Positions 35,990 through 45,505 of a DNA stretch of 64,000 nt are shown here, piece by piece (position 1 is the first letter of the stretch; every line of letters begins with the position of its first letter). The notes beneath the pieces are model-generated. The model was given only the letters and a program-made list of their open reading frames with translations, searched no databases and had not been told where the DNA came from. The translations under genes and the position numbers were made by a program. The stretch is from Butyrivibrio proteoclasticus B316 (lineage in GTDB: Bacteria; Bacillota; Clostridia; Lachnospirales; Lachnospiraceae). Location: assembly GCF_000145035.1 (NCBI RefSeq), contig NC_014387.1, positions 3,028,001 to 3,092,000 on the forward strand, read 5' to 3'.

Positions 35990-36032
35990 AAAAAGTGCCA
36001 TCATGTAAACATATTCCCTTACATGATAGCAC
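35990..36032 (-). terminator. Terminator-like hairpin between the alpha/beta hydrolase and GH28 genes
   Basis: GTGCCATCATGTAA pairs with TTACATGATAGCAC (one mismatch) around a 10-base loop, and TTTTTGG follows nearby on the minus strand. It lies about 43 bases after the hydrolase stop. Confidence 0.65.
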
Positions 36033-36074
36033 ATTTCCCTACAAAATAATTGTCACTCATTGAACAAAATAAGG

Positions 36075-36854
36075 TTATCCTCTGCTGATAAAGGCATCAA
36101 TGGCATCAGCTGCTTCTATAAGCTGATCAGTATTGCTGATAGTTGGAACTCCATCTCCGTCCTGAATTCCGTAGTTTCCAAAAAAAGAGTGAATTCCGCC
36201 CTGAATTACATATTCTTCTGAATCTGAAGGCCATTTAGTTTTACTCTCTTCATAGCTTTGAGTATTGATAACCCCATCCTCGGAAGCAAAAATAGATAAC
36301 AATCTTATGTCTTTGTTACTGAAATCAGAAGTGGTATATGATGCACAAAGAAGTATTCCCTTGTACATTCCATCCTCCTGCCCTGCCAGATACTGGGTTG
36401 CAGCAACTCCTCCAAGTGAATGGCCCGCCAGATACCAGTCAAGATCCTGGTATTTCTGAACCTCAAACGGATATTTGTTTTTGATATCATCTGCTGTACC
36501 AACCCGCAGAAATGCGAGGTTTTCCGGCATTCTGGGAAGAAGACACGTATATCCCCTGTCTGCAAGCTCATACATAAGGCCGCTATAAGCTGTGTACTGA
36601 ACCTTACCTCCCGGATAAAAAACTATGATAGCCTTTGGCTCACTGTTTTTAGGGGCAAAAACAATCAGATCATCGCCTTTGATTGTCTGCACATTTTCAA
36701 TGACGCTCTGTTCTATTTCAGAAATAGCTTTCATATCAGCCCTATAGTAATTTGAGGCATAATACTTAAATCCAACTGCCATTAACATGATAATGACAAG
36801 GATCACCCCCAATACTCTGCTGACTTTTTTGTTGATTTTTTTTATTTCTTTCAT
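36075..36854 (-). CDS. Membrane-anchored alpha/beta hydrolase
   Basis: A 259-residue protein with a single N-terminal membrane helix (about residues 12-30) and the catalytic domain outside. The oxyanion segment is VFYPGGKVQ, the nucleophile Ser is in AGHSLGG, an Asp lies in the loop FASEDGVIN, and the last catalytic His is in GGIHSFFGNYG. This completes the hydrolase triad. It resembles the Abhydrolase_5-type proteins common in Gram-positive bacteria; the substrate is unknown. AGAGG lies 9 bases before the ATG at 36854. It follows the 156-residue TWQG protein gene by 55 bases, with a hairpin between them that probably ends the upstream transcript. Confidence 0.8.
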   Translation of the reverse strand: MKEIKKINKKVSRVLGVILVIIMLMAVGFKYYASNYYRADMKAISEIEQSVIENVQTIKGDDLIVFAPKNSEPKAIIVFYPGGKVQYTAYSGLMYELADRGYTCLLPRMPENLAFLRVGTADDIKNKYPFEVQKYQDLDWYLAGHSLGGVAATQYLAGQEDGMYKGILLCASYTTSDFSNKDIRLLSIFASEDGVINTQSYEESKTKWPSDSEEYVIQGGIHSFFGNYGIQDGDGVPTISNTDQLIEAADAIDAFISRG

Positions 36855-36868
36855 ATTCTTTTTCCTCT

Positions 36869-36902
36869 CAAGCAAAAATGCGCAGCAATGTGCGCATTTT
36901 GC
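36869..36902 (-). terminator. Terminator after the 156-residue TWQG protein gene
   Basis: GCAAAATGCGCA and TGCGCATTTTTGC form a stem around a short loop, with the T run within the right arm on the minus strand, as in compact intrinsic terminators. It lies 7 bases after the gene stop. Confidence 0.6.
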
Positions 36903-36909
36903 TATATTT

Positions 36910-37380
36910 TTATTCTATTGGTAAGCTCTTATCCATAATCCTTAGAAGCTCCATAGCACTGGAAAAAGATATTTTCTCATTCGTTGAAGCTACTACAACC
37001 TGCCCCTGCCAGGTAGCATTCTGCCTATAAGCAACATGCACTATGAATGTATCAAGTTTTCCTCTTTTGCCCTGGATATTTCTGGTTCCATGCCGTTTCT
37101 GGACTTTATCAATTACAAGCTCATCATCCTTGACTTCATTACGTCTGTGAATACGATGTTCTTTGGGAGAAAACTCCCTCTGATCCAGTCCTTTCTGTGG
37201 GAAATCCCAGTCATCCATCAGATTATCCATAGTCGTTATCATGCCCGTAGCACTTTCAAAATGTATCGGATCATCCGAATACTGATGCCACAAACAGCCC
37301 TGATAATCTGCGTTCTCGATACCGTCAACACAAATGCTTATTAAGTTCCTGGCAAATAACATTTGCTTGGCTTCACTCAT
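36910..37380 (-). CDS. TWQG-motif protein, long form, unknown function
   Basis: A 156-residue protein with no signal peptide or membrane helix. The last ~55 residues are a small domain: DTFIVHVAYRQNATWQGQV, then a variable loop, then SFSSAMELLRIMDKSL. The same domain makes up nearly all of the 63-residue protein at 41346-41537. The first ~95 residues are unassigned and rich in charged residues. The gene starts 5 bases after the stop of the large surface protein and is therefore almost certainly co-transcribed with it. Function is unknown. The conserved position beside the surface protein suggests a role in its regulation, export or attachment, which is inference. Confidence 0.6.
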   Translation of the reverse strand: MSEAKQMLFARNLISICVDGIENADYQGCLWHQYSDDPIHFESATGMITTMDNLMDDWDFPQKGLDQREFSPKEHRIHRRNEVKDDELVIDKVQKRHGTRNIQGKRGKLDTFIVHVAYRQNATWQGQVVVASTNEKISFSSAMELLRIMDKSLPIE

Positions 37381-37385
37381 TAGTC

Positions 37386-40300
37386 TTACTCTTCCTTCTG
37401 TTCATCATCCTTTTTCCTGGATGTAATCAAAAGACCTGCTGCCACAGCCCCAGCTGCAACTATTGCCAGCACTCTAAGTGCCAAATTGGTCGTATCTTCT
37501 GTCCTTCCTCTTCTGGCTCCAAGAACTGCCTGACCATTTCCTGTTTCTCTCCTTGCGCCAAGGACCTGTCCGGCTGGTGCAGGAGTAACTGTTGTTACTG
37601 TTGTTACTGTTGTTGGTGGATCTGGTGGTGTAGGAATAACAACTGGCTGATCTGGTTCATCTGGTGGCGGTGGATTATCACCTGATGTCACCCATATAGC
37701 ATAGAGGTCATTAGGTATTCCATCATTATCTGCCGCTATCTTCTGTCCAGGATCAACAAACTTGGCGTTTCTGTTATCTCCCGGTACCTTACTCCAACCA
37801 AGGAATACATACCCAGGTCTTTCGAAGCCCGCTTCACTAAGAGTAAGTGAATTAACAGCTTCATTAACCTTAAGCTTATCTACACCGTTTGGTCCAAGAA
37901 TTACATCCTTGGACAAGTTTCTTGGATCATTGGAATGATATGTGATCGTTGTATAAACAGGATCGATACCGCTTCCTTCTCTGGTATTATAGTTAGCTCT
38001 GAGGACCACATATTTAACAGTATCAGCTCCTCTTGTAACCTTATCTACAAGATACTCTTCTTTTATACCAAAGTAGTTATTAGGATAATACAAAATATTA
38101 TTCTTATCGTTATCAATTGTCCAGCCTATAAATACATAATCCTTCTCGACGTTCTTTGGAGGAGCCCCGACAACTGCCGATGAATCCACAGCATAAATAT
38201 ACTTATCTTCAGGTTCTCCACTTCCATGATCACCGGCTACATATACAATCTTAACATTACCCGGTCTTCTCCACATAGCTGTAAGTTTGATATCAGTGAG
38301 AACCTCTCCATATCCATATGGGCTATTTCCTGCTGTATCCTCGAACCAACCTACAAACTCATAGCCATCTCTTACTATATTTTTATTAAGAGAGATCTTA
38401 GAAAGCGTGTCCCTGTAAGGAACATCAAATTCAGCCTTTTGCTGATTGATAAGCTGGCCTCCATTTGGATCAAGGATCACATGGCATGTAACCTTCTCAT
38501 ATTTAGCATAGAGAATCTTATTGGCCAGTGGCATCTTATCATTCCATTTATACTCTTTCTGGCCGCTTTCATCCACATACCAGCCCACAAATTTGTATCC
38601 AGGCTTATCATATGCATGATCTTTACTAAGATCAGGAGCAAGTCCCTTATAATCTATGTTGTTGTAACTTCCATCAAGTGGCATTTCATAGAGAATACTA
38701 TCAAATACAGGATCAGCCGCTACCACTGAAGTGTTCCCCATGAAATTGTCTTTGAATTCTATTTTGCTTGACAATCTCTTGAAATACAGATGTATATCGT
38801 CGCTATTATCTATTGTATAATTTCCGGTAATCTTCTCTCCGGAAACCATATCATGTTTTACGCCATTCTGAATATAATACTCCGGTTTAAATCCATTATA
38901 GTAATCATCACAGAAGAACTCGAACCTATAACCTTCATGACCATAATGAGATATTTTATGGTCAAGTGTATAGGTAGTTCCGTCAAGTTCCTGGTAATAA
39001 TAATAGTAGTCTGTGTTTACCTCTCCTTTTTTGTACTGGTAAACTTTAAGCACTGTTCCCTTACAATATGTAGTAAAGATAAATGAATCTACAAAATCCA
39101 GATGCAAATATTTAAGTTCTGTCTCAAGAAGCTTTGGTTCAAATACCCATGGTCCAGCATCCTCAGGCCATACATACCCATATTTGGATAATTTCTGTTC
39201 ATAAAGGCCGGTAAAGACAAGGTCGTTATATGTAGTACCATGTTTGTCTACATAAAACTTAATACTCATCAGATCTCGGTCATAATAAACATTTATGATA
39301 GTGTCTTCTTCTGTTCTAACCTTCTCTTCCTTGACAGGTGTTCCATTTTCAAGCCTTACGCCCTCTATCCAGCTATAATGGAATCCTTCTTCCTTAATTT
39401 TTGCATAATCACCTGCAAGAGCTTTTGAAACTTTTGTTCCAACCTTTGCTGTCGCAGTATATGTTCCACTATAATCATAAGTCTTTTGACTATTATCAGT
39501 TATCGCTTTGTCATCTTCTATATTCTGCTTCCAAACAACAATTGTGTACTGAGCATATTTATTAGGACTCCACTTCGCATAAAGAGTGATATCTTCGTCA
39601 TCGTCAGTAAACACTTTGCTCCAGTCAAATTTAGATGACTCGTCTACTTTTCCTGCCTCAGCCCCCTTCTTTGTATACCATCCTCCAAAAATGTATCCAT
39701 GCCTTGTTGGCTCTGCAGGTTCTGAAGCTGTTTCTCCAGTCTTTACATGAATAGGTCCGGTGTAAGAAGCTCCACCGCCCTTCACTCCATCATTTTCATC
39801 GAAATGAATCCAGTGTACATCTGTTGCTACAGCATAAACTTCATGAACTTTGGATATATCTACCTGACCCGTAATAATATCTTTGCTGTCCTTTTTAAGT
39901 GACCAGCCGTAAAACGCCTGTGTATCCTTCTTGGGATTGGTAGTTATATCATTAACATCTACCATGGTAGATTCGCCTGTAACAACTACTTTCTTTTTAA
40001 CATGAACTACTTCACCGTCAACACCAATAAAAGTCAGATAATATGTTGTCTGTATCTTGGCATAGGCATCAACCTTGCTATTAGCTGTAACATGCTCGAC
40101 TTTTCCAAACTTAACTTCCTGGCCATCAGATGTAAACCATCCAAGGAATTCCTCATCAGAGCCAAGTCCTGAAGGGATACCCGGATGAGCAAGAGTATCA
40201 CCCTCTTTTACAAGCTGAGTGTTAAACTCTGTAGTATCAACATAGAAGGTATAAGTACAAATTGCTCTTTTATCATCCGTATCGTGGGAAGAATCGCCTT

Positions 40301-41228
40301 CTCCTGCAACAATATATACAGAGAATGCATTCGCGTTAAAAGATGCACCGTCAGCATTTGCATTTGCTACCTTTTCTGTATTTCCGGCGTCATCCTTATG
40401 AAGTACACTAAATGTTTCTCCACTAAGTTCGCTGCTAAGTGAAATTGATACATGAACATACTTGGAATCTGATGGTTCTATTTCCTGACCCTCAGCGTTA
40501 TAGAAAGAAATATCCACGCCCTTAGCCTGCTGAACAGTCTCGCCAAGAGCTTCCTTGGCTGTATCAATGGCAAGACGATCTGATATAGCATTGACTACCA
40601 TTGTTGTTCCTGCAGGGAATACGCCTTCTTGGGCCTCTACCTCTACATGGATCCCAACAGATTCACCTGTAAAGCCCTGTGCCGGACTGGATATTTTTTT
40701 ATTAGAAGCTTCTGTTGAAGCTGCATCTGAAGAAGCAGATGTTGCTGCCTCTTCTGAACTTGAAAGGCTGGCACTATCTGATGAAGCAATAGTTGAAGCG
40801 TTGTCAGAAGAATTTTCTGTAACAGCAACTTCCAAAGTATTCTCAGAAATGCTCTCTTCAACTATTTGTCCCTCATTATTAACGTCAGGGTTAGCTTCAG
40901 GGACTACTTCCTGTCCACTTGCCTCAGATTCCTGATCCGGAGTCTCAGCCTGAGCAGAAGCAGCGTCCTCTGAACTTACCTCTTCTTTTATTTCATTTGA
41001 ATCAGAACCATCTGCTAAAGCCCCCTCGGCAGGTGATTCCTCATTCTGTTCATCTCCTTGTACAGCTTCCCATTCCACTGTATCAATTTGATCTTCTGCA
41101 ACTGTTTTCTGCACTACTTCATCTTCCGCAGCAAAAACTCGTGCAAAAGAAAAATCACTACCAAAGGTAGTGATTGCGAAAGCGACCGCCAGTAAAACTG
41201 CCAGTAATCTCTTTGTCTCTTTAAGCAT
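37386..41228 (-). CDS. Large surface protein with InlB-type beta repeats and a variant C-terminal anchor
   Basis: A 1280-residue secreted protein. A signal peptide ends near VFAAE (about residue 35). A long Ser/Glu/Ala-rich low-complexity region runs to about 195. The body contains several Listeria-Bacteroides (Flg_new) repeats, recognised by patterns such as GYIFGGWYTKKG, FVGWYVDESG and FVGWFEDTAG, each ending with an AxW or similar segment. A Pro/Thr linker (PPPPDEPDQP, then TTVTTVTTV, encoded by a 9-base DNA repeat near 37585-37615) leads to a C-terminus with two VLGARR motifs, a hydrophobic helix and a basic tail (SRKKDDEQKEE). That is a sortase-like signal without LPXTG. The role is probably adhesion. 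Confidence 0.85.
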   Translation of the reverse strand: MLKETKRLLAVLLAVAFAITTFGSDFSFARVFAAEDEVVQKTVAEDQIDTVEWEAVQGDEQNEESPAEGALADGSDSNEIKEEVSSEDAASAQAETPDQESEASGQEVVPEANPDVNNEGQIVEESISENTLEVAVTENSSDNASTIASSDSASLSSSEEAATSASSDAASTEASNKKISSPAQGFTGESVGIHVEVEAQEGVFPAGTTMVVNAISDRLAIDTAKEALGETVQQAKGVDISFYNAEGQEIEPSDSKYVHVSISLSSELSGETFSVLHKDDAGNTEKVANANADGASFNANAFSVYIVAGEGDSSHDTDDKRAICTYTFYVDTTEFNTQLVKEGDTLAHPGIPSGLGSDEEFLGWFTSDGQEVKFGKVEHVTANSKVDAYAKIQTTYYLTFIGVDGEVVHVKKKVVVTGESTMVDVNDITTNPKKDTQAFYGWSLKKDSKDIITGQVDISKVHEVYAVATDVHWIHFDENDGVKGGGASYTGPIHVKTGETASEPAEPTRHGYIFGGWYTKKGAEAGKVDESSKFDWSKVFTDDDEDITLYAKWSPNKYAQYTIVVWKQNIEDDKAITDNSQKTYDYSGTYTATAKVGTKVSKALAGDYAKIKEEGFHYSWIEGVRLENGTPVKEEKVRTEEDTIINVYYDRDLMSIKFYVDKHGTTYNDLVFTGLYEQKLSKYGYVWPEDAGPWVFEPKLLETELKYLHLDFVDSFIFTTYCKGTVLKVYQYKKGEVNTDYYYYYQELDGTTYTLDHKISHYGHEGYRFEFFCDDYYNGFKPEYYIQNGVKHDMVSGEKITGNYTIDNSDDIHLYFKRLSSKIEFKDNFMGNTSVVAADPVFDSILYEMPLDGSYNNIDYKGLAPDLSKDHAYDKPGYKFVGWYVDESGQKEYKWNDKMPLANKILYAKYEKVTCHVILDPNGGQLINQQKAEFDVPYRDTLSKISLNKNIVRDGYEFVGWFEDTAGNSPYGYGEVLTDIKLTAMWRRPGNVKIVYVAGDHGSGEPEDKYIYAVDSSAVVGAPPKNVEKDYVFIGWTIDNDKNNILYYPNNYFGIKEEYLVDKVTRGADTVKYVVLRANYNTREGSGIDPVYTTITYHSNDPRNLSKDVILGPNGVDKLKVNEAVNSLTLSEAGFERPGYVFLGWSKVPGDNRNAKFVDPGQKIAADNDGIPNDLYAIWVTSGDNPPPPDEPDQPVVIPTPPDPPTTVTTVTTVTPAPAGQVLGARRETGNGQAVLGARRGRTEDTTNLALRVLAIVAAGAVAAGLLITSRKKDDEQKEE

Positions 41229-41345
41229 CACAATGCCCCCTCTGAATACTTAATCGAAAATTATTTACTTATTTTCATTTAATATTATGCAATAAAGTTG
41301 CAATGATATCCAACAAAATAGCGAATATTTATCGTTTTTTAATAA

Positions 41346-41537
41346 TTAGGCAGTCCCCGCGTCTTTCTTACTGCCCATTTCATTATTGATCATTGCATTA
41401 TCTATTAGCTTGAATAATTCCAGAGCACTTCTGAAATGCTCTGTCTTGTTTTCATCTGCCCAAACGACGCGCCCCTGCCACGTATCGTTTTGGCAGTTGT
41501 CTATCTTAACGATAAACGTCCCCTTTTTTCCGCCCAT
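41346..41537 (-). CDS. TWQG-motif protein, short form, unknown function
   Basis: A 63-residue protein starting MGGKKGTFIVKI at 41537, where AAGGAAG precedes the ATG; the longer frame to 41576 has no such site. It contains only the domain shared with the protein at 36910-37380: TFIVKIDNCQNDTWQGRV, a short acidic loop, and HFRSALELFKLIDNAM. By eye about half the aligned residues agree. Two paralogues thus bracket the large surface protein, one upstream and one downstream, on the same strand. There is no signal peptide. Function is unknown. Confidence 0.6.
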   Translation of the reverse strand: MGGKKGTFIVKIDNCQNDTWQGRVVWADENKTEHFRSALELFKLIDNAMINNEMGSKKDAGTA

Positions 41538-41614
41538 AATACTTCCTTTCACAGTCTTTATTTTACCGAACGTCAATCATACAGCTAATCATAATTTAAT
41601 AATTTTTTGATTAA

Positions 41615-43474
41615 TTATTCGCACTCAAGCGCAATATACATATTTTCCTTAAGTTCCTGTCTAGGAAGAAATGGTGCCAAATCTTCAAGTGGTGGGCTTG
41701 AAAGCGTCCCGTCAGGATTTCTCCTTGCAGAACTCTTAGGCTCCCATACCTGTGTAGTATCAGTAAATACCTCGCAAAGTAATGCCCCGTCAGTATTCAA
41801 AGCTTCCCCCAGCTTATCTGCAAGTTCATTACCTGTTCTGATAGGAATATATTTATACCCAAAAGCACTTGCTATCTTCTCAAAGCTTGGAAATGCAAGG
41901 TCCCCACTTTCAGGTCCGATACCCACTTTTGAATACTCAGAAAAAATATTGTTCTGAGTAAGCCTGATAGAATGATAACCATTATTATTAATTACAAATA
42001 TTTTTATTGGCAGCTTATTGGTGATCACAGTCTGAAGTTCCTGAAGGTTCATCATGATACTGCCATCTCCTTCAAGACAGATGGTATCACGTCTTCCGGA
42101 GCTTATACACATACCAATTGCGGCAGGAAGTCCATATCCCATACTTGCAACGCCGTTATTGTTAAAAAATCTGCTGCCTTCCTTTATAACATAGCTCTGA
42201 TGTCCTGCTACGCAGCAAGCACCATTACTTACAGCAGTAAGACTTCCCTTTGGTAGTCTCTCCGAAAGGCTTCTCATAAATCCATAGACATTAACAGGAT
42301 CATCTCCTGTGTTCTTCTGCTGATCGGACACAACAGGATATTTCTCTTTCCACCTGATGCACTGCTCTCTCCATTCATCTCGAGGGCTTACAGGCGTCAT
42401 GTCTCCTGCTTCCCTAGCCATCACTTCACAGAAATCTCTTGCATCTGCCCATATTCTCTCATCTACATGTATGGTGTGCTTGGTCATCTCAGCTCTATCA
42501 ATATCAACCATGATAACTCTGGCTTCTCTTGCCCAGCTGCTCCAGTTGTAGCCCACCTGTCTGATAGAAAGTCTGCTTCCTATAACAAGCAAAAGATCTG
42601 AATTCTGAATTGCAAAGTTGCCCGAACGATCTCCCATGTTCCCGCCTCTTCCGCAGTACAAAGGATCATCATCTTCCATAAGATCAATTGAATCCCAATA
42701 TGTACAAACCGGAACTCCAAGCCTCCTGACCATCGATCTAAAGGCCTCAAAGCCTCCTGATAACCTGACACCTGCTCCGGCATAGATCACAGGCCTCTTA
42801 GCCTGTCTTATCTGTTCAAGGATATCTCTGGCCTTATCAGGGCCAAATGCAGGCGGAAAAGTTTTGCCATAGCCTTCCTTATCAGGTTCAAACCCCTTAA
42901 GTGTTTCTACTTCAATATCCGTATTCTGATAGTTTACTGGAACATCAAGCCAAACCGGACCCTGTCTGCCATTTTTCATCAGGAACCATGCCTTTTCCAG
43001 GTGATATCTGATGTCTTCCGGTTTTTCAATCATTACTGCATATTTACATATATGCCCGGTCATTTTGGTAATATCATATTCCTGATCTCCAAGAGATCTT
43101 AAGTCATCATATTCAGCCTGTTCCAAAGAGCTCTGCACTGTCTGTTTCCAATATCTTACAGTGGTATCATAGCGAACCTGGCCACTAACAATAAACATCG
43201 GAAGACTGTCAAGCCAACCTCCCAGAACACCTGTTATAGCATTTGTTCCTCCAGGTCCTGATGTCACACACAGAGCTGCAACCTGATTGTTGAGCCTTGA
43301 ATAGCTCTCTGCTGCAATAGCCGCTCCCTGTTCATGATGAAAATGAGTGCATTTTATTCCTTCCGCATGACCGAATGAATTATCCAAAAACATAGCGCCA
43401 CCACCAACTACCATAAAGCAGTCTGTGACGCCTTTTTTCCTCAAAAAATCTACTATATAATCTGAAACTTTCAT
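41615..43474 (-). CDS. Thiamine-diphosphate enzyme, acetolactate synthase-like
   Basis: A 619-residue ThDP-dependent enzyme of the acetohydroxyacid synthase superfamily. The catalytic Glu is Glu48 in FHHEQGAAIAAESYSR. The middle domain follows, and the ThDP/Mg2+ motif runs from GDGSIMMN to NNNGYHS. It is longer than typical IlvB and has no IlvN partner nearby. The gene ends a run with a CDP-glucose pyrophosphorylase-like gene, a Zn dehydrogenase and an IspD/TarI-like gene. This suggests a sugar-modifying role like YerE of yersiniose biosynthesis, which transfers a two-carbon unit from pyruvate to a CDP-ketosugar. The substrate is inferred from context only. A start at GTG 43486 is also possible. 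Confidence 0.78.
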   Translation of the reverse strand: MKVSDYIVDFLRKKGVTDCFMVVGGGAMFLDNSFGHAEGIKCTHFHHEQGAAIAAESYSRLNNQVAALCVTSGPGGTNAITGVLGGWLDSLPMFIVSGQVRYDTTVRYWKQTVQSSLEQAEYDDLRSLGDQEYDITKMTGHICKYAVMIEKPEDIRYHLEKAWFLMKNGRQGPVWLDVPVNYQNTDIEVETLKGFEPDKEGYGKTFPPAFGPDKARDILEQIRQAKRPVIYAGAGVRLSGGFEAFRSMVRRLGVPVCTYWDSIDLMEDDDPLYCGRGGNMGDRSGNFAIQNSDLLLVIGSRLSIRQVGYNWSSWAREARVIMVDIDRAEMTKHTIHVDERIWADARDFCEVMAREAGDMTPVSPRDEWREQCIRWKEKYPVVSDQQKNTGDDPVNVYGFMRSLSERLPKGSLTAVSNGACCVAGHQSYVIKEGSRFFNNNGVASMGYGLPAAIGMCISSGRRDTICLEGDGSIMMNLQELQTVITNKLPIKIFVINNNGYHSIRLTQNNIFSEYSKVGIGPESGDLAFPSFEKIASAFGYKYIPIRTGNELADKLGEALNTDGALLCEVFTDTTQVWEPKSSARRNPDGTLSSPPLEDLAPFLPRQELKENMYIALECE

Positions 43475-43479
43475 TTTCT

Positions 43480-44259
43480 TTACCACTTAATCCAAGGTGC
43501 TCTGCCAGTTTCAATAACACTTGACAGTTCATCTCTTTCTCTTGCTGTATCCATACATTTCCAAAAACCATTGTACTCGTATGCCGCCATTTGTCCGTCC
43601 TTTACCAGGTTGTGCATAGGCTCTTTTTCAAAGAAAGTCTCATCACCCTCAATGTAATCAAAGACTCCCGGCTCAAGTACCATATAACCACCGTTTATAC
43701 GAGCGCCGTCGATGCTGGCCTTCTCCCTGAAATCTCTGACAATTGATTTATCATTTCTGTCTATATCAAAAACTCCAAATCTCTGACCGGCAAGAATAGC
43801 AGTAACTGTAGCTATTTTGCCATGCTCACGATGGAATTTGAGAAGATCGTTCATATCAATATCACAGACGCCGTCACCATAAGTCATAAAGAAAGTTTCG
43901 TTTCCTACATGCTCTCTGATTCTCTTGATACGTCCACCTGTCATGGTACTATAGCCCGTATCAACTACCGTTACCTTCCATGGTTCTGCCTTCTGTGAAT
44001 GGAATTCTACTTTGCCGTTATCAGCAAAATCAAATGTCACATCACAATTATGAAGATAATAATTGGCAAAATACTCTTTGATAACTTCCTGCTTATATCC
44101 TGCGCAGATTATAAATTCATTAAACCCATAATGGGAATATTCTTTCATGATGTGCCAGAGAATTGGTTTTCCACCGATCTCAATCATTGGCTTTGGTCTA
44201 AGATGACTCTCTTCACTGATTCTTGTTCCAAAACCACCTGCTAAAATTACTACTTTCAT
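43480..44259 (-). CDS. rfbF: Glucose-1-phosphate cytidylyltransferase
   Basis: A 259-residue nucleotidyltransferase that makes CDP-glucose from CTP and glucose-1-phosphate. The family N-terminus is clear (MKVVILAGGFGTRISEESHL, then RPKPMIEIGGKPILWHIM). TYGDGVCDIDM holds the metal-binding Asp, and GGYMVLEPGVFDYI and GFWKCMDTARE complete the signature. The start at 44259 gives the usual RfbF length; the 16 extra upstream residues of the longer frame do not fit. Its usual partner, CDP-glucose 4,6-dehydratase (rfbG), is not in the window. The gene lies between the Zn dehydrogenase and the ThDP enzyme, with short spacers, in one operon. Confidence 0.92.
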   Translation of the reverse strand: MKVVILAGGFGTRISEESHLRPKPMIEIGGKPILWHIMKEYSHYGFNEFIICAGYKQEVIKEYFANYYLHNCDVTFDFADNGKVEFHSQKAEPWKVTVVDTGYSTMTGGRIKRIREHVGNETFFMTYGDGVCDIDMNDLLKFHREHGKIATVTAILAGQRFGVFDIDRNDKSIVRDFREKASIDGARINGGYMVLEPGVFDYIEGDETFFEKEPMHNLVKDGQMAAYEYNGFWKCMDTARERDELSSVIETGRAPWIKW

Positions 44260-44335
44260 TACTATTCCGATTCCTTTCCAGAATGAAACTAACTGTTTAA
44301 TAAACAAAAATTTATTTTAGCACAATAAGTGAGTG

Positions 44336-45493
44336 TCAAACCATCTTGACCATAATTTTTACATAATCCTCAGATTTTCTCTTCATTATATCCAGCCCCT
44401 TATGCAAATCTTCTAATCCGTAGCAGTGGGTAACAAGCATTTCAGGAGAAAAATGTACAAAAGCTTCATTTCCGTTGCTTTTATCTTCAAAATATCCGGG
44501 GCCGAGGTCATTAGCGGATTTCCAATTAACAAGCCTATCCAATACGTATTGTATGTCATCATGATAGGTCTTTTTCCTGCCATTTCGGCCTTCATAAGAT
44601 GAATTCCAGGTTCCAAGGATTGTCATCTGGTTTCTCAGAATCTTCCAGTAAACATCCCTTCCAAGCTCCATGTCTGATGCGGGGTTTCCAACAAGCATAA
44701 CGGTTCCAAGAGGAGCAGTACTCTTTATAGCCTGCTCATAGCTCTCAGATCTGCCAATGCACTCAAAATAGTAATCAACTCCCTTGCCACCAAGAAGACT
44801 CTTTACAAATCCTGTTGTGTCCTCATATCTGACGTCGCAGAACTGTTCCTTGCCATATCCCATTTCAAATAGTTTTTTCTTTTGTATATCTTTGTTGCCT
44901 ATGCAATATGTCATTGGAAATCCTGCGTCGATCAGAAACATGGCCGTCAAAAGACCTATAGTCCCAAGGCCGCATACAAGAACTGTCACATTATCATAAT
45001 TTTTGTTTACTTCGTATTTATTTGTCAAAAGACCTGCCCGTCTGATGGAATGTACTGCAACAGCCATTGGTTCTATCATCGCAGCTTCTATATCAGACAC
45101 TTCATCCGGAAGCGGGATCAGATTCCATACAGGGACAGAAACATATTCAGCAAATCCTCCATCGCATCTTGATCCAAGGTAGTTATAGTCTTCGCACATT
45201 TCATAGTATCCGCTTTGGCACTGCGCGCAGCTATTACAGGGAATTAGCGGATATACGCCAACTCTTTTTCCAACAAGTGATGGATTGTCCTTGCATTCTT
45301 CTACAAGTCCTGAAAACTCGTGTCCCGGAATAATCGGCATGTTATGGGCTCCCGATTTATAGATTCTCGGAATGTCAGAGCCACAGATCCCGCAATATGA
45401 AACTTTAACAAGAGCCTCTCCTTTTTTGGGAACAGGCTTATCAAGCTCTGCATATTTAATATTACCAATACCGTACAGTATCTGCGCTTTCAT
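44336..45493 (-). CDS. Zinc-dependent polyol/alcohol dehydrogenase, TarJ- or GatD-like
   Basis: A 385-residue medium-chain dehydrogenase. Catalytic zinc ligands are in SYCGICGSD and PGHEFSG; the structural zinc is bound by four Cys in PCNSCAQCQSGYYEMCEDY. The NAD(P) motif is VCGLGTIGLLTA. Sequence type is near galactitol-1-phosphate and ribitol-phosphate dehydrogenases. The gene directly follows an IspD/TarI-type cytidylyltransferase (12-base spacer), which is the TarI-TarJ arrangement that makes CDP-ribitol from ribulose-5-phosphate. I therefore favour a polyol-phosphate reductase, with the exact sugar open. The start at 45493 has GGGTGG upstream. Confidence 0.78.
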   Translation of the reverse strand: MKAQILYGIGNIKYAELDKPVPKKGEALVKVSYCGICGSDIPRIYKSGAHNMPIIPGHEFSGLVEECKDNPSLVGKRVGVYPLIPCNSCAQCQSGYYEMCEDYNYLGSRCDGGFAEYVSVPVWNLIPLPDEVSDIEAAMIEPMAVAVHSIRRAGLLTNKYEVNKNYDNVTVLVCGLGTIGLLTAMFLIDAGFPMTYCIGNKDIQKKKLFEMGYGKEQFCDVRYEDTTGFVKSLLGGKGVDYYFECIGRSESYEQAIKSTAPLGTVMLVGNPASDMELGRDVYWKILRNQMTILGTWNSSYEGRNGRKKTYHDDIQYVLDRLVNWKSANDLGPGYFEDKSNGNEAFVHFSPEMLVTHCYGLEDLHKGLDIMKRKSEDYVKIMVKMV

Positions 45494-45505
45494 TTTATCC
45501 ACCCG

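Noticed and set aside
37585..37620. Microsatellite in the surface protein as a phase-variation switch
   Set aside because: The repeat unit is 9 bases, so changes in copy number keep the frame. It can alter linker length but cannot switch the gene off.
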